A stretch of 64,000 nucleotides of DNA from positions 1 to 64,000 of the forward strand of contig NZ_JAKZFC010000009.1 of the NCBI RefSeq assembly GCF_022549215.1, in the 5' to 3' direction. Positions 1-8,283 of this stretch are shown here, piece after piece (the first letter of the stretch is position 1; every line of letters begins with the position of its first letter). The notes beneath the pieces were generated by a model, which was not told the origin of the DNA, ran no database searches, and worked only from the letters and a program-made list of their open reading frames with translations. The position numbers were made by a program, and so were the translations under genes. The DNA is from Solibacillus palustris. Its GTDB lineage: Bacteria > Bacillota > Bacilli > Bacillales_A > Planococcaceae.

Positions 1-28
1 ATCGTTGTCACAGGGGACAACTTCTCAA

Positions 29-57
29 ATTCTACAACATCTACTTTCAGATGTCAA
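29..57 (-). promoter_or_regulatory. Strong sigma-A promoter reading out of the left edge
   Basis: On the minus strand TTGACA and TAGAAT are separated by exactly 17 bases. A 6-bp inverted repeat (GTTGTC/GACAAC, 4-21) covers the expected first transcribed bases. It lies directly after a tRNA cluster, where Bacillales often carry rRNA or further tRNA operons, so it probably drives a stable-RNA operon beyond the window; that target is an inference. Confidence 0.6.
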
Positions 58-83
58 CAGTTTTTAAAAAGTTTTTTTAAAAC

Positions 84-157
84 TGGAGCGGGTGATCGGA
101 ATCGAACCGACAACATCAGCTTGGAAGGCTGAGGTTTTACCACTAAACTACACCCGC
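84..157 (-). tRNA. tRNA-Gly (TCC)
   Basis: The reverse complement folds as a cloverleaf: acceptor GCGGGTG/CACCCGC, anticodon loop CTTCCAA, T-loop GGTTCGATTCC, and an encoded TCCA 3' end. It is the last gene of the eight-tRNA cluster. Confidence 0.95.
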
Positions 158-171
158 ATATTAAATTATTA

Positions 172-248
<77 letters not shown>

Positions 249-262
249 ATAAAATGATTACT

Positions 263-348
<86 letters not shown>

Positions 349-402
349 TTCATCTGACATTTCTCATTATACAACTCCGAGAATTTTTGTCAATATGAAA
401 AC

Positions 403-478
403 TGGTGAGCCATGAAGGACTCGAACCTTCGACCCTCTGATTAAAAGTCAGATGCTCTACCGACTGAGCTAATGGCTC
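403..478 (-). tRNA. tRNA-Lys (TTT)
   Basis: 76-base cloverleaf starting GAGCCATTAGCTC, anticodon loop CTTTTAA, encoded CCA. It is separated from tRNA-Leu by a 54-base AT-rich spacer. Confidence 0.95.
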
Positions 479-484
479 TCGTAA

Positions 485-559
485 TGGCTGGGGTACCTGG
501 ATTCGAACCAGGGCATGACGGAATCAAAATCCGTTGCCTTACCGCTTGGCTATACCCCA
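485..559 (-). tRNA. tRNA-Gln (TTG)
   Basis: 75-base cloverleaf, acceptor TGGGGTA/TACCCCA, anticodon loop TTTTGAT (TTG), encoded CCA. Confidence 0.95.
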
Positions 560-563
560 AAAA

Positions 564-639
564 TGGCGGTCCCGACCGGGATCGAACCGGCGATCTCCTG
601 CGTGACAGGCAGGCATGTTAACCGCTACACCACGGGACC
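564..639 (-). tRNA. tRNA-Asp (GTC)
   Basis: 76-base cloverleaf starting GGTCCCGTGGTGTAG, anticodon loop CTGTCAC (GTC), encoded CCA. Only four bases separate it from tRNA-Gln. Confidence 0.95.
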
Positions 640-664
640 ATAAGTAAAAAACTATAAAATTAAG

Positions 665-739
665 TGGTGACCCGTACGGGATTCGAACCCGTGTTACCGC
701 CGTGAAAGGGCGGTGTCTTAACCACTTGACCAACGGGCC
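665..739 (-). tRNA. tRNA-Glu (TTC)
   Basis: 75-base cloverleaf starting GGCCCGTTGGTCAAG, anticodon loop CTTTCAC (TTC), encoded ACCA end. Confidence 0.95.
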
Positions 740-745
740 ATACAA

Positions 746-821
746 TGGCTCCGAAGGCAGGACTCGAACCTGCGACCTGCCGGTTAACAGCCGGATGCTC
801 TACCAACTGAGCTACTTCGGA
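746..821 (-). tRNA. tRNA-Asn (GTT)
   Basis: 76-base cloverleaf starting TCCGAAGTAGCTC, anticodon loop CTGTTAA (GTT), encoded CCA. It is the first gene of the cluster in transcription order (Asn-Glu-Asp-Gln-Lys-Leu-Arg-Gly), resembling the trnS cluster next to ydcK in B. subtilis. Confidence 0.95.
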
Positions 822-864
822 ATAATTACTGTGTTTCGTCGATATCATCTTGTCGACTTTTTCT

Positions 865-893
865 ATTATAGAGACCGACTATTGATTCGTCAA
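865..893 (-). promoter_or_regulatory. Promoter of the tRNA cluster
   Basis: Minus strand TTGACG and a perfect TATAAT are separated by 17 bases, about 45 bases before tRNA-Asn. No other promoter is evident inside the cluster, so the eight tRNAs are probably one transcript. Confidence 0.75.
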
Positions 894-1010
894 TACTTTT
901 TATTGATTTTTTCCAACAAAAAAATCACTACCTATTATATAAATTTTATTTCTATATGACGATAAAGGGTATTTTCTCCCTATAAATTAAATTTAAACAC
1001 CCAATTCACA

Positions 1011-1478
1011 TTAAAGTTCACTTTTTATGAATTTAATTTTCCCCTGACAAATACTACAGCAATATTTACTAACATCCATCTTTCTTCTTCGTTTATAGTC
1101 TTGCCCACATTTCACACAACGGTAAAAATAAATGACCGCTTTCTTCTTAATAGTGATAGGGGGTTCAATACGAGAGCAAAACCTCGGTGCACCTACACGC
1201 TTTAACAAATTTTTAAAATCGGCATCTCGATGTTGATATCCCATCCCTAAAATATGTAGATGATAATGACATAGTTCATGTAAAATGATTCCCTCTAACT
1301 CTACTATTCCAAAATGATCATACAACTTTTTATTTAGTTCAATGTTATGACTAGTCAACATATAGCGGCCACCTGTTGATTTTAAGCGACTATTAAAATA
1401 AGCCTTGTGTATAAAAGGCCGATTAAAATACTGTATAGATAATTGTTCAACTAGCTGTTGTGCTTGCTCATCTGTCAT
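1011..1478 (-). CDS. sprT: SprT-like zinc metalloprotease family protein (YdcK type)
   Basis: A protein of about 155 residues with the HELCHYH zinc-protease motif near residue 67 and a C-terminal zinc-ribbon (CVKC and CCSIC pairs), the architecture of bacterial SprT-like proteins. Eukaryotic relatives cleave DNA-protein crosslinks; the bacterial role is not established. The frame is open 25 codons further upstream, but that extension runs into a degenerate repeat copy. The chosen ATG has GGAG eight bases ahead and gives the length usual for YdcK. The gene lies between tex and the tRNA cluster as in B. subtilis. The family call is sure and the cellular role is not. Confidence 0.85.
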   Translation of the reverse strand: MTDEQAQQLVEQLSIQYFNRPFIHKAYFNSRLKSTGGRYMLTSHNIELNKKLYDHFGIVELEGIILHELCHYHLHILGMGYQHRDADFKNLLKRVGAPRFCSRIEPPITIKKKAVIYFYRCVKCGQDYKRRRKMDVSKYCCSICQGKIKFIKSEL

Positions 1479-1507
1479 CACCATCACTCCATTTCCCCAA
1501 AAATAAA

Positions 1508-1683
1508 GAGGCTGCCCAAAAAGTGAATGCTCCTTGGACAGTGCTCTTATCATGTATTAATAATTCGCTTTAAGTGGTGCAACTGTGTTGGTGAGAATTT
1601 AATGGGTGAATGACAACACCGCGCTAGTATCCATCATCCACTCGAAAGAAATGTTCTAAAATTAGTTCTCAAACATTTCCTTC
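1508..1683 (+). repeat. Family A structured repeat, degenerate copy A1
   Basis: A worn copy of the repeat seen cleanly at 26536, 32666, 59346 and 63790. Shared landmarks in order are a CCCAAAAAGT start, GTATTAATAATTCGCT, GTGAATGACAAC, CCATCATCCACTCG and a final hairpin GAAATGTT/AACATTTC. The final stem is a perfect 8 bp although its bases differ from those of the other copies. Its right end is 25 bases from the tex stop codon. Confidence 0.65.
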
Positions 1684-1707
1684 AATTATAAAGAACTCTA
1701 GCAAATT

Positions 1708-3879
1708 TTAAACGTTTAATTGTTGTTCGGGTGGAAGCATTGTTAAGGAAATACGCCCTTTATTTGCTTCTACTTTTTCAACCCAAACGGTTACAATGTC
1801 CCCTAATGCAACTACATCTAGAGGATGCTTGATGCGACCTTTTTGAAGTTTCGAAATATGCACAAGGCCATCTTGCTTCACACCTATGTCTACAAATGCG
1901 CCGAAATCTACTACGTTACGTACGGTTCCCTGTAATTCCATCCCTACTTGTAAATCTTCCATTTGTAAGACATCTGTTTTTAGTAGCGGTTGTGGGAATG
2001 CATCACGCGGGTCACGAGATGGCTTCATTAAAGTATCTACAATATCTTTTAATGTTACTTCACCAACATTTAGTGTTGCACTTAATTCTGATAAACTCAA
2101 TTCGCTAATCGCTTGTTCTGCCTTTGGTGTACCAACGTCTTTTTTTGTTAATGCAGCCGCCTCTAAAATTGCTTCAGCCAGCTTATAACTTTCTGGGTGA
2201 ATACCTGTAGTATCGAGTGGATTTTTTGCCTCTGGGATACGTAAGAAACCGATTGCTTGCTCATAAGTTTTTGCACCTAAACGTGGAATTTTTTTCAGTT
2301 GCGCACGTGATGTGAATTTTCCGTTTTCACCGCGCATTATTACGATATTTTCTGCTACCGTTTTTGATAAGCCCGAAACATATTGTAACAGTGAAGCTGA
2401 CGCTGTATTTACATCAACACCTACTTGGTTTACAGCTGTCTCTACGATAAATGTTAGTGATTCAGCTAGCTGTTTTTGAGATACGTCATGCTGATATTGT
2501 CCGACACCAACTGCTTTTGGTTCAATTTTTACTAATTCAGATAAGGGATCTTGTAAGCGACGTGCAATCGATACTGCGCTACGCTGCTCTACTTGTAAAT
2601 CCGGGAACTCAGCACGTGCTACATCTGAAGCTGAATAAACGGAAGCTCCCGCCTCATTGACAATTACATATGCAACCTGCTCATCTATTTCTTTTAACAC
2701 TTCCGCAATAAATTGCTCTGTCTCACGTGAAGCGGTCCCATTTCCAATTGCAATAATGCTTATTGGATACTTTTTCAATAATTTTATAATCGTTGCTTTT
2801 GATTTCGTTGTATCTGATGTCGTATGCGGATAAATTACACCAATTTCAATCATTTTCCCTGTTTCATCAACTACAGCTAATTTACAGCCTGTACGATAAG
2901 CCGGGTCAACACCTAATACCATTTTACCGCGCATTGGTGGTTGTAGTAATAAGTTACGTAAGTTTTCCGAGAAAATATGAATTGCCTGTGTTTCACCTTT
3001 TTCGGTTAACTCTGAGCGCAATTCGTTTTCAATGGACGGTTTAATCAGGCGTTTATAGCTATCTAATATCGCTAATGTCACTTGTTCGACAGATGGACCA
3101 ACAAAGTTTTTCGGAATGAAGTGCAATTCCATTTGTGTTGTTGCCTTCTCGATAGGTACGTCAATTGTTACACGCAATATGTCTTCCTTTTCCCCACGAT
3201 TTACTGCTAATGTACGGTGAGGTGCTATACGAGAAACCGGCTCTTCGTATTCATAATACATTTCGAATACTTGTTTTTCGTCTTTTTCTGCATTTTTTAC
3301 AGCTGTTACGAGCTTACCTTCACGCCAAGATAATTTACGCAGCTTTTCACGAATTGTGGCATCATCTGCAAAATACTCCGCTAAAATATCACGCGCACCT
3401 GCTAATGCATCTTCTATAGATGTAACACCTTTTTCTTCGTTTATATAACTAGCAGCTAGTTGCTCTACTGATTGCTTTGTAAATTTTAATATGTGCTCAG
3501 CTAGTGGTTCTAACCCACGTTCTTTGGCAATCGTTGCTTTCGTACGTCGTTTTTGCTTGTATGGTCGATATAAATCTTCAACACGTTGTAATACTGTTGC
3601 CGCTTGGATGGCTTGTTGTAATTCTGCTGTCAACTTGCCTTGCTCAGCAATTAAGCGTACTACTTCTTCTTTTCTCGTTTCTAATTGTTGTATGTAATGA
3701 TAGCGATCTTCAATGGCTTTTATTTGTACTTCATCTAGAGAACCTGTAACTTCTTTACGATAACGCGCAATAAACGGTACGGTATTCCCTTCTTCTAATA
3801 AGTCAATAACTGCTTGTGCTTGTTTTGGTTGTACATTTGCATCTTGTGCAATCATTTGTAGCATTTTCTTCTGTTCCAT
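1708..3879 (-). CDS. tex: Tex family RNA-binding protein (YdcI/YhgF)
   Basis: 723 residues, full length for Tex. The order is an N-terminal helical region, a YqgF-type RNase H-like domain (VLGVDPAYRTGCK near residue 325), helix-hairpin-helix motifs (YVSGLSKTVAENIV, KIPRLGAKTYEQAIG) and a C-terminal S1 domain from about residue 645 (VDFGAFVDIGVKQDGLVHIS). Tex proteins bind nucleic acids and influence transcription and antibiotic tolerance; the exact activity is poorly defined. The start has AAAGGAG eight bases ahead. It is transcribed alone, downstream of the sigB operon terminator and before sprT, as in B. subtilis. Confidence 0.92.
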   Translation of the reverse strand: MEQKKMLQMIAQDANVQPKQAQAVIDLLEEGNTVPFIARYRKEVTGSLDEVQIKAIEDRYHYIQQLETRKEEVVRLIAEQGKLTAELQQAIQAATVLQRVEDLYRPYKQKRRTKATIAKERGLEPLAEHILKFTKQSVEQLAASYINEEKGVTSIEDALAGARDILAEYFADDATIREKLRKLSWREGKLVTAVKNAEKDEKQVFEMYYEYEEPVSRIAPHRTLAVNRGEKEDILRVTIDVPIEKATTQMELHFIPKNFVGPSVEQVTLAILDSYKRLIKPSIENELRSELTEKGETQAIHIFSENLRNLLLQPPMRGKMVLGVDPAYRTGCKLAVVDETGKMIEIGVIYPHTTSDTTKSKATIIKLLKKYPISIIAIGNGTASRETEQFIAEVLKEIDEQVAYVIVNEAGASVYSASDVARAEFPDLQVEQRSAVSIARRLQDPLSELVKIEPKAVGVGQYQHDVSQKQLAESLTFIVETAVNQVGVDVNTASASLLQYVSGLSKTVAENIVIMRGENGKFTSRAQLKKIPRLGAKTYEQAIGFLRIPEAKNPLDTTGIHPESYKLAEAILEAAALTKKDVGTPKAEQAISELSLSELSATLNVGEVTLKDIVDTLMKPSRDPRDAFPQPLLKTDVLQMEDLQVGMELQGTVRNVVDFGAFVDIGVKQDGLVHISKLQKGRIKHPLDVVALGDIVTVWVEKVEANKGRISLTMLPPEQQLNV

Positions 3880-3963
3880 CGTGCCACTCCTTTACGTTTG
3901 AACTCCTTTTAGTTTACCACTAACAATCCGTTGTTACTCTTGAAAATTCGCAATTTCACCCAC

Positions 3964-4000
3964 AAAAAAAAAGTCCACTTGTGCAAAAAATCAGTAGACT
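3964..4000 (-). terminator. Intrinsic terminator of the sigB operon
   Basis: Minus strand stem AGTCTACT/AGTGGACT (8 bp, one G-U) followed by nine T, starting just after the sigB stop codon. It leaves no room for an rsbX gene between sigB and tex. Confidence 0.8.
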
Positions 4001-4008
4001 CTAAACGG

Positions 4009-4794
4009 TTATGATGATATTCCGCCACTTGAAACAATAGCTTCTTGTAATTTTTTTATCGCCTTGCGCTGAATACGCGAAACATGCATTTGTGAAATGC
4101 CAAGTCGTTCACCAGCTTCTTTCTGGCTTAGCTGATCCAAATAGGTAAATTGGATAATTTGACGCTCGCGCTCATTTAACACATTCATTACATCCGTTAC
4201 GATCATACGACGATTCGTTATTTCATAACCGTCATCCTCTTTACCAACGACATCGAATAAGGTAACTGTACTACCGTCTGAATCTGATTCAATCGAATGA
4301 TCCATCGATAACGCTTGATAACTACGCCCCATCTCCATCGCTTCAAGCACGTCTTCATCTTGCACTTCTAAATAAGTTGCAATCTCACAGATCGAAGGTG
4401 AACGCTGCAACTCTGTTGTTAGTGCTTCTACTGCTGATTTAATGCGTGGTCCAAGCTCCTTAATTCGCCTTGGTACATGAACATCCCATGTTTTATCTCG
4501 TAAAAACCGTTTAATTTCACCAACTATTGTTGGCACGGCAAATGCTTCAAAGCTTCTGCCAAAAGAAGGATCAAATCGTCGAATCGCACCTAATAAGCCA
4601 AGCATACCAACTTGTACAATATCATCATAATAAGATTTACCATGAGAATATTTACGAGCAATTGACTCTACTAATTGTTGATAATGAAGTACTAAGTTTG
4701 TCTGTGATTCCTCGCTGGTATGCTCTTGAAATTCTGCAATCCAATTTAGTACTTCTTCTTTTGATGAATTTCTAGGTAGTGATTCTTTCGACAT
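4009..4794 (-). CDS. sigB: RNA polymerase sigma factor SigB
   Basis: 261 residues, the usual SigB length. Region 2 (YYDDIVQVGMLGLLGAIRRF, then AFAVPTIVGEIKRFLRDKTW) and region 4 (RERQIIQFTYLDQLSQKEAG) are intact. It directs core polymerase to general-stress promoters and is held inactive by RsbW. The ORF starts inside the end of rsbW (23-base overlap) with an AGGTGAAGGGG ribosome site, indicating translational coupling. Two possible target promoters occur in this window besides the one before rsbV (near 32459 and 32499). Confidence 0.95.
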   Translation of the reverse strand: MSKESLPRNSSKEEVLNWIAEFQEHTSEESQTNLVLHYQQLVESIARKYSHGKSYYDDIVQVGMLGLLGAIRRFDPSFGRSFEAFAVPTIVGEIKRFLRDKTWDVHVPRRIKELGPRIKSAVEALTTELQRSPSICEIATYLEVQDEDVLEAMEMGRSYQALSMDHSIESDSDGSTVTLFDVVGKEDDGYEITNRRMIVTDVMNVLNERERQIIQFTYLDQLSQKEAGERLGISQMHVSRIQRKAIKKLQEAIVSSGGISS

Positions 4795-5242
4795 TCCCCT
4801 TCACCTGCTCTCTCGAGACATACTTTGTCATGAAAACCGTTACGCCGCCTTCATTATTTATTTTCACTTCATCCATTAAAGATTCCATTAAGTAAATCCC
4901 TAATCCACCCTCACGTAAAAGTGCTACGTTTTCATCCTCATGATATGGGCCGATTTTTGATTTTACTTCTTCAAAGTTAAAGCTTACGCCGTAATCTGCT
5001 ACCATAATTTCAATTTTGTCATCGTAAAGTGCACAGCCAATTACTACTTCTCCACTTTCGCCTTTATAAGCATGATGAACAACATTCGTTACCGCTTCAC
5101 TTGTTGCAATTTTTAAATCTTCTATTTCGTCATAAGTGAATCCAACACGCACAGCTAAACCAGAAATCGTTAAACGAATGACACTAACATATTGCGATTT
5201 AGCCGGCACTCTGATTTCGATATAATCAAATGCTTTCATCAT
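4772..5242 (-). CDS. rsbW: Anti-sigma-B factor and serine kinase RsbW
   Basis: 156 residues of the GHKL/HATPase fold: the N-box is in ATSEAVTNVVHHAY, and the ADYGVSF and EGGLGIYLMESLMD blocks carry the ATP-lid glycines. In the family, RsbW binds SigB and phosphorylates RsbV on serine. Its ATGATG start overlaps the TGA stop of rsbV by four bases and its 3' end overlaps sigB, so the three products are made in fixed proportion. Confidence 0.95.
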   Translation of the reverse strand: MMKAFDYIEIRVPAKSQYVSVIRLTISGLAVRVGFTYDEIEDLKIATSEAVTNVVHHAYKGESGEVVIGCALYDDKIEIMVADYGVSFNFEEVKSKIGPYHEDENVALLREGGLGIYLMESLMDEVKINNEGGVTVFMTKYVSREQVKGNVERITT

Positions 5243-5571
5243 TTCATCTCCAACTCCTCGTCGGTTTCAATACTCATTAATTCACTTAATCCTGTAATCT
5301 CAAATAACCGTACTAAACGACTAGATAAATTGACTAATTTTAACGATGCGTTTTCACGTGTTATCTTTTTGTAAAATGCCACGAAAATTCCTAAACCCGT
5401 ACTATCCATATAATTCACGTTCGATAAATCTAACTCAATCTTTCGTCCTTCTACAACTCTAACGGTTTCTAACTCTTCACGTAATATAGGGGCTGTAAAC
5501 GTATCGATTTCCCCTTCAATATAACCTCGTAGCACGTTGCCATCTTCTCTAAACTGAACATTGACATTCAT
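5239..5571 (-). CDS. rsbV: Anti-anti-sigma factor RsbV
   Basis: 110-residue STAS-domain protein. The phosphorylatable serine is S57 in the MDSTGLGIF motif. Dephosphorylated RsbV captures RsbW and frees SigB. The start has a strong GGAGGTG site. A sigma-B-type promoter lies 35-59 bases upstream of the start codon, giving rsbV-rsbW-sigB an autoregulated transcript as in B. subtilis. Confidence 0.95.
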   Translation of the reverse strand: MNVNVQFREDGNVLRGYIEGEIDTFTAPILREELETVRVVEGRKIELDLSNVNYMDSTGLGIFVAFYKKITRENASLKLVNLSSRLVRLFEITGLSELMSIETDEELEMK

Positions 5572-5605
5572 TATTAGACACCTCCATCTACTGAATTATA
5601 TTAAA

Positions 5606-5630
5606 ATTCCCTTTTTTCGTGTAATTAAAC
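5606..5630 (-). promoter_or_regulatory. Sigma-B-type promoter before rsbV
   Basis: Minus strand GTTTAA, 13-base spacer, GGGAAT. The family consensus is GTTTAA-N12-15-GGGTAT, so one base differs. It lies in the rsbU-rsbV gap, where the autoregulatory sigB promoter is found in B. subtilis. Confidence 0.75.
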
Positions 5631-5643
5631 CCATTTTCTGAGA

Positions 5644-6639
5644 TTATTTTTTTATAAAAACCACAGTAAAATCATCTTCTAAATCAAATTCTGGCATAGC
5701 TTTTAAATAAGCGTACATTTGCTCACACATTTCTTGTGCCGTAAGATGGTTATAACTTAACGCCAATTTTTTTATGACATCACGCGGATCTATATCTCCC
5801 CGTTTGCGGAAATCGGTCACACCATCAGTAATCATTAAAATAAAATCGTTGTCCCCCATTTCAATCTCATATTGAGGGTAGTTAACTTCAGGCATTACAC
5901 CTAACAACAAACCTTTAGACTCTAAATCATAGAAAGTTTGTTCACTCGCACAATAGTAAATTGCCGGCTCATGACCAGCAGAACCATATGTAAACAGACT
6001 GTTTTCAACATCATATGTGCCATAAAACATCGAGACGAACATACTATCATCAACACTTTTTTCAATGATGCGATTTAAAACACCTAAAATATACGATGGC
6101 TCATTCGTTGCATATTCTAACGTATCCAAACCATATTTAACCATTGACATACATAGCGCTGCTGGTACACCTTTGCCTACTACATCTGTCACAGCCACGC
6201 TAACATAATGTTCATCATTACTTAAAAAATGCACATAATCGCCATTCATTTTACGAATCGGAATGGACACCATACCAATATCGATGGCTTCAATTTTCGG
6301 AATTGTTGTCCGAAGAATCATATCTTGAATTTTCGTTGCTACATTCATCTCAATTCGTAATTCTTCTTGTTGTTCTAGTAAACTTTGATGCTCTTTTAAT
6401 GTCAGCCCAAAATGCACCATGATTTCGATTAAAAAATCAAAGCTATGTGAAACATCCTCCGACAAATTCGGATAAATATGTTCAATCGCATATTTATGAA
6501 TATTAATCACTTCTTCAGGCGTTACCTTTTTCTGAATCAATTGTCGAATAAAATTTTGTCCGATATACAAATTTCGTTCAGTTTGATTTTCTAAGTAATC
6601 AGATAATATTTTCTGATATTGAATTTGTAATTCTTTCAA
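5644..6639 (-). CDS. rsbU: Phosphoserine phosphatase RsbU
   Basis: 331 residues: an N-terminal helical RsbT-binding domain (about 1-80), a linker helix, then a PP2C/SpoIIE phosphatase domain with metal-binding acidic residues in VAVTDVVGKG (near 165) and LMITDGVTD (near 275). It activates SigB by dephosphorylating RsbV when RsbT binds. The start is a TTG with AGGAAGTGA six bases ahead, and only 16 bases separate it from rsbT. RsbT is conserved here, so the input should run through RsbT although no RsbR/RsbS genes are present. Confidence 0.93.
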   Translation of the reverse strand: MKELQIQYQKILSDYLENQTERNLYIGQNFIRQLIQKKVTPEEVINIHKYAIEHIYPNLSEDVSHSFDFLIEIMVHFGLTLKEHQSLLEQQEELRIEMNVATKIQDMILRTTIPKIEAIDIGMVSIPIRKMNGDYVHFLSNDEHYVSVAVTDVVGKGVPAALCMSMVKYGLDTLEYATNEPSYILGVLNRIIEKSVDDSMFVSMFYGTYDVENSLFTYGSAGHEPAIYYCASEQTFYDLESKGLLLGVMPEVNYPQYEIEMGDNDFILMITDGVTDFRKRGDIDPRDVIKKLALSYNHLTAQEMCEQMYAYLKAMPEFDLEDDFTVVFIKK

Positions 6640-6655
6640 TTATCATCACTTCCTA

Positions 6656-7057
6656 CTACACCCATTTTTCAATTACAACGATTGTCCCTTTACCCTTAGT
6701 TGACTGAATATCCATCGAATCCATCAGCCTTTTGACGCCTGGTAAACCTGCACCAAGACCGCCCGAGGTAGAATAGCCATCTTCCATCACTTTTTTTAAA
6801 TTATTTATACCGGGGCCTTTGTCAGCAGCGATAATACGTATTCCCATTTTGTCCCCTTCATTAATACGTTCCATCGTTACTTCTCCTGCACGAGCATATA
6901 AATAAATATTTCGAGCAAGTTCACTAATTGCAGTCGTAATTCGAGCTTGATCTACCGCACCAAAGCCTATCGCCTTCGCTTCGTTCCTTCCTAGTTGGCG
7001 TGCAGCTACAATATCCCATTCTGTTATAATCTCTACGGTAGCTTTTGAATCCATCAT
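6656..7057 (-). CDS. rsbT: Switch kinase RsbT
   Basis: 133 residues, the length of B. subtilis RsbT, with HATPase blocks DQARITTAISELARNIY, AADKGPGINN and GGLGAGLPGVKRLMD. In the stressosome RsbT is trapped by RsbS/RsbR and, once released, activates RsbU. It is the first gene of the operon here. The adjacent MM start leaves two choices, both served by GGAGG. The usual rsbR and rsbS are missing upstream, and 416 gene-free bases follow to mazF. Confidence 0.93.
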   Translation of the reverse strand: MMDSKATVEIITEWDIVAARQLGRNEAKAIGFGAVDQARITTAISELARNIYLYARAGEVTMERINEGDKMGIRIIAADKGPGINNLKKVMEDGYSTSGGLGAGLPGVKRLMDSMDIQSTKGKGTIVVIEKWV

Positions 7058-7429
7058 AGCGCCTCCAATTCCTTAAGTTTTCTTTAGGGGAATTAACGAG
7101 TAACATAAAAATTTTAAATAGTCAATTAATTATAACAAACCTCATCACTCTCTGTGTCATTTATAGGAATAATCTAAATTTTGCAAAAATATACAGATGG
7201 TTATTTTCCATTTTACTGCATAATTCTACTTTTTACACTATTTAAAACTTGTTAATGCATAATATATTTTGGTATTTGTCCCCAAAATATACTTCAATTA
7301 ACTGTTTTTTTAAATTATTGATTTTTTAAGAGGATATACTGAGCAATAGATTGATTTTCGATTTATAGTGTCCATTCTTTTAATTAAGAATCATAAAAGC
7401 CCTTAGCATTGTATTGATTTTAGCCTATT
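7058..7429. other. Gene-free region before the rsbT operon, with an inverted repeat
   Basis: I find no ORF or rsbR/rsbS remnant. A perfect 10-bp inverted repeat, TATATTTTGG/CCAAAATATA with a 9-base loop, lies at 7263-7291. A minus-strand TATAAT near 7131 could serve rsbT, but I see no convincing -35 partner. Confidence 0.5.
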
Positions 7430-7462
7430 AAAAAAACACCGAAACTATTATGTTCCGATGTT
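7430..7462 (-). terminator. Intrinsic terminator of mazF
   Basis: Minus strand 11-bp stem AACATCGGAAC/GTTTCGGTGTT with two G-U pairs, a 6-base loop and a T run. It separates mazEF from the sigma-B operon. Confidence 0.8.
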
Positions 7463-7473
7463 TTTTTTATGTA

Positions 7474-7824
7474 TTAAAATTTTACAAGTCCTAAACTAAT
7501 ACCAAGTGCCATGTCCACTTCATGCATTAATTTGGCATCTAGCTGTGTAATTCGATCTGTTAATCGAGATTTATCAATAGTACGCAATTGTTCAAGCAAA
7601 ATTACCGAATCACGTTCAAAACCATACTTTTTAGCATCGATTTCAACATGGGTAGGTAATTTTGCTTTTTGAATTTGCGCAGTAATTGCAGCGATAATGA
7701 CTGTTGGACTAAAACGATTACCTATATCATTTTGAATAATAAGAACAGGTCTTGTACCACCCTGCTCCGAACCTATAACTGGTGATAGGTCAGCAAAAAA
7801 AACGTCTCCACGTTTTACAATCAA
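7474..7824 (-). CDS. mazF: MazF/EndoA mRNA interferase toxin
   Basis: 116 residues, the standard EndoA length, with the N-terminal [20 protein letters not shown] block and the catalytic [10 protein letters not shown] region. It cleaves mRNA (UACAU in B. subtilis EndoA) and is neutralised by the antitoxin encoded just upstream. It begins four bases after the antitoxin gene. In B. subtilis the sigB operon follows, whereas here a strong terminator does. Confidence 0.95.
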   Translation of the reverse strand: MIVKRGDVFFADLSPVIGSEQGGTRPVLIIQNDIGNRFSPTVIIAAITAQIQKAKLPTHVEIDAKKYGFERDSVILLEQLRTIDKSRLTDRITQLDAKLMHEVDMALGISLGLVKF

Positions 7825-7828
7825 ATTG

Positions 7829-8116
7829 TCATCCCCCGCTTACGAGACGCTCCACCATATGTTCCGCTTCATATTCTGCATGTAAGCACTCACTGCAAAT
7901 CGTCAGATTAATTTGCGACATTTCCACATAGCCTTTCATTAAAGCTTCCCGTATTTGATTTGGTTGCATATGCTTTGTATATTCCTTAGCAGCTAAATAC
8001 GTAATCATGCCACCATTATTCGTACCACGACCAAACTTACTTTCAAATTGTACAATTAACTCATTAGGAATATTAATTACTACTTCTTCTAGATCAATAA
8101 TTTCTTTTGCGTACAA
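7829..8116 (-). CDS. mazE: MazE/EndoAI ribbon-helix-helix antitoxin
   Basis: 95 residues starting at a TTG with GGAGG eight bases ahead; this gives the usual antitoxin length, while the upstream in-frame ATGs lack a ribosome site. The C-terminus ends [11 protein letters not shown], the hallmark of Bacillus EndoAI, and the N-terminal [14 protein letters not shown] fits the ribbon strand of an RHH dimer. It binds and inhibits EndoA and is predicted to repress its own operon. Confidence 0.9.
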   Translation of the reverse strand: MYAKEIIDLEEVVINIPNELIVQFESKFGRGTNNGGMITYLAAKEYTKHMQPNQIREALMKGYVEMSQINLTICSECLHAEYEAEHMVERLVSGG

Positions 8117-8283
8117 AACAAGCACCTCCACCGAACATTCCATTTCCATACCATTCTAGCATTGAATGGCTACGAAGAAAAGACAAGAAAGTAAAAAAAC
8201 TGACAATTCTCGCAGTAGGAAATGACAAATAAGTGAAAGTACTTATTTTAATCCGCATTATTTCGACAAAACTCACATTACAA

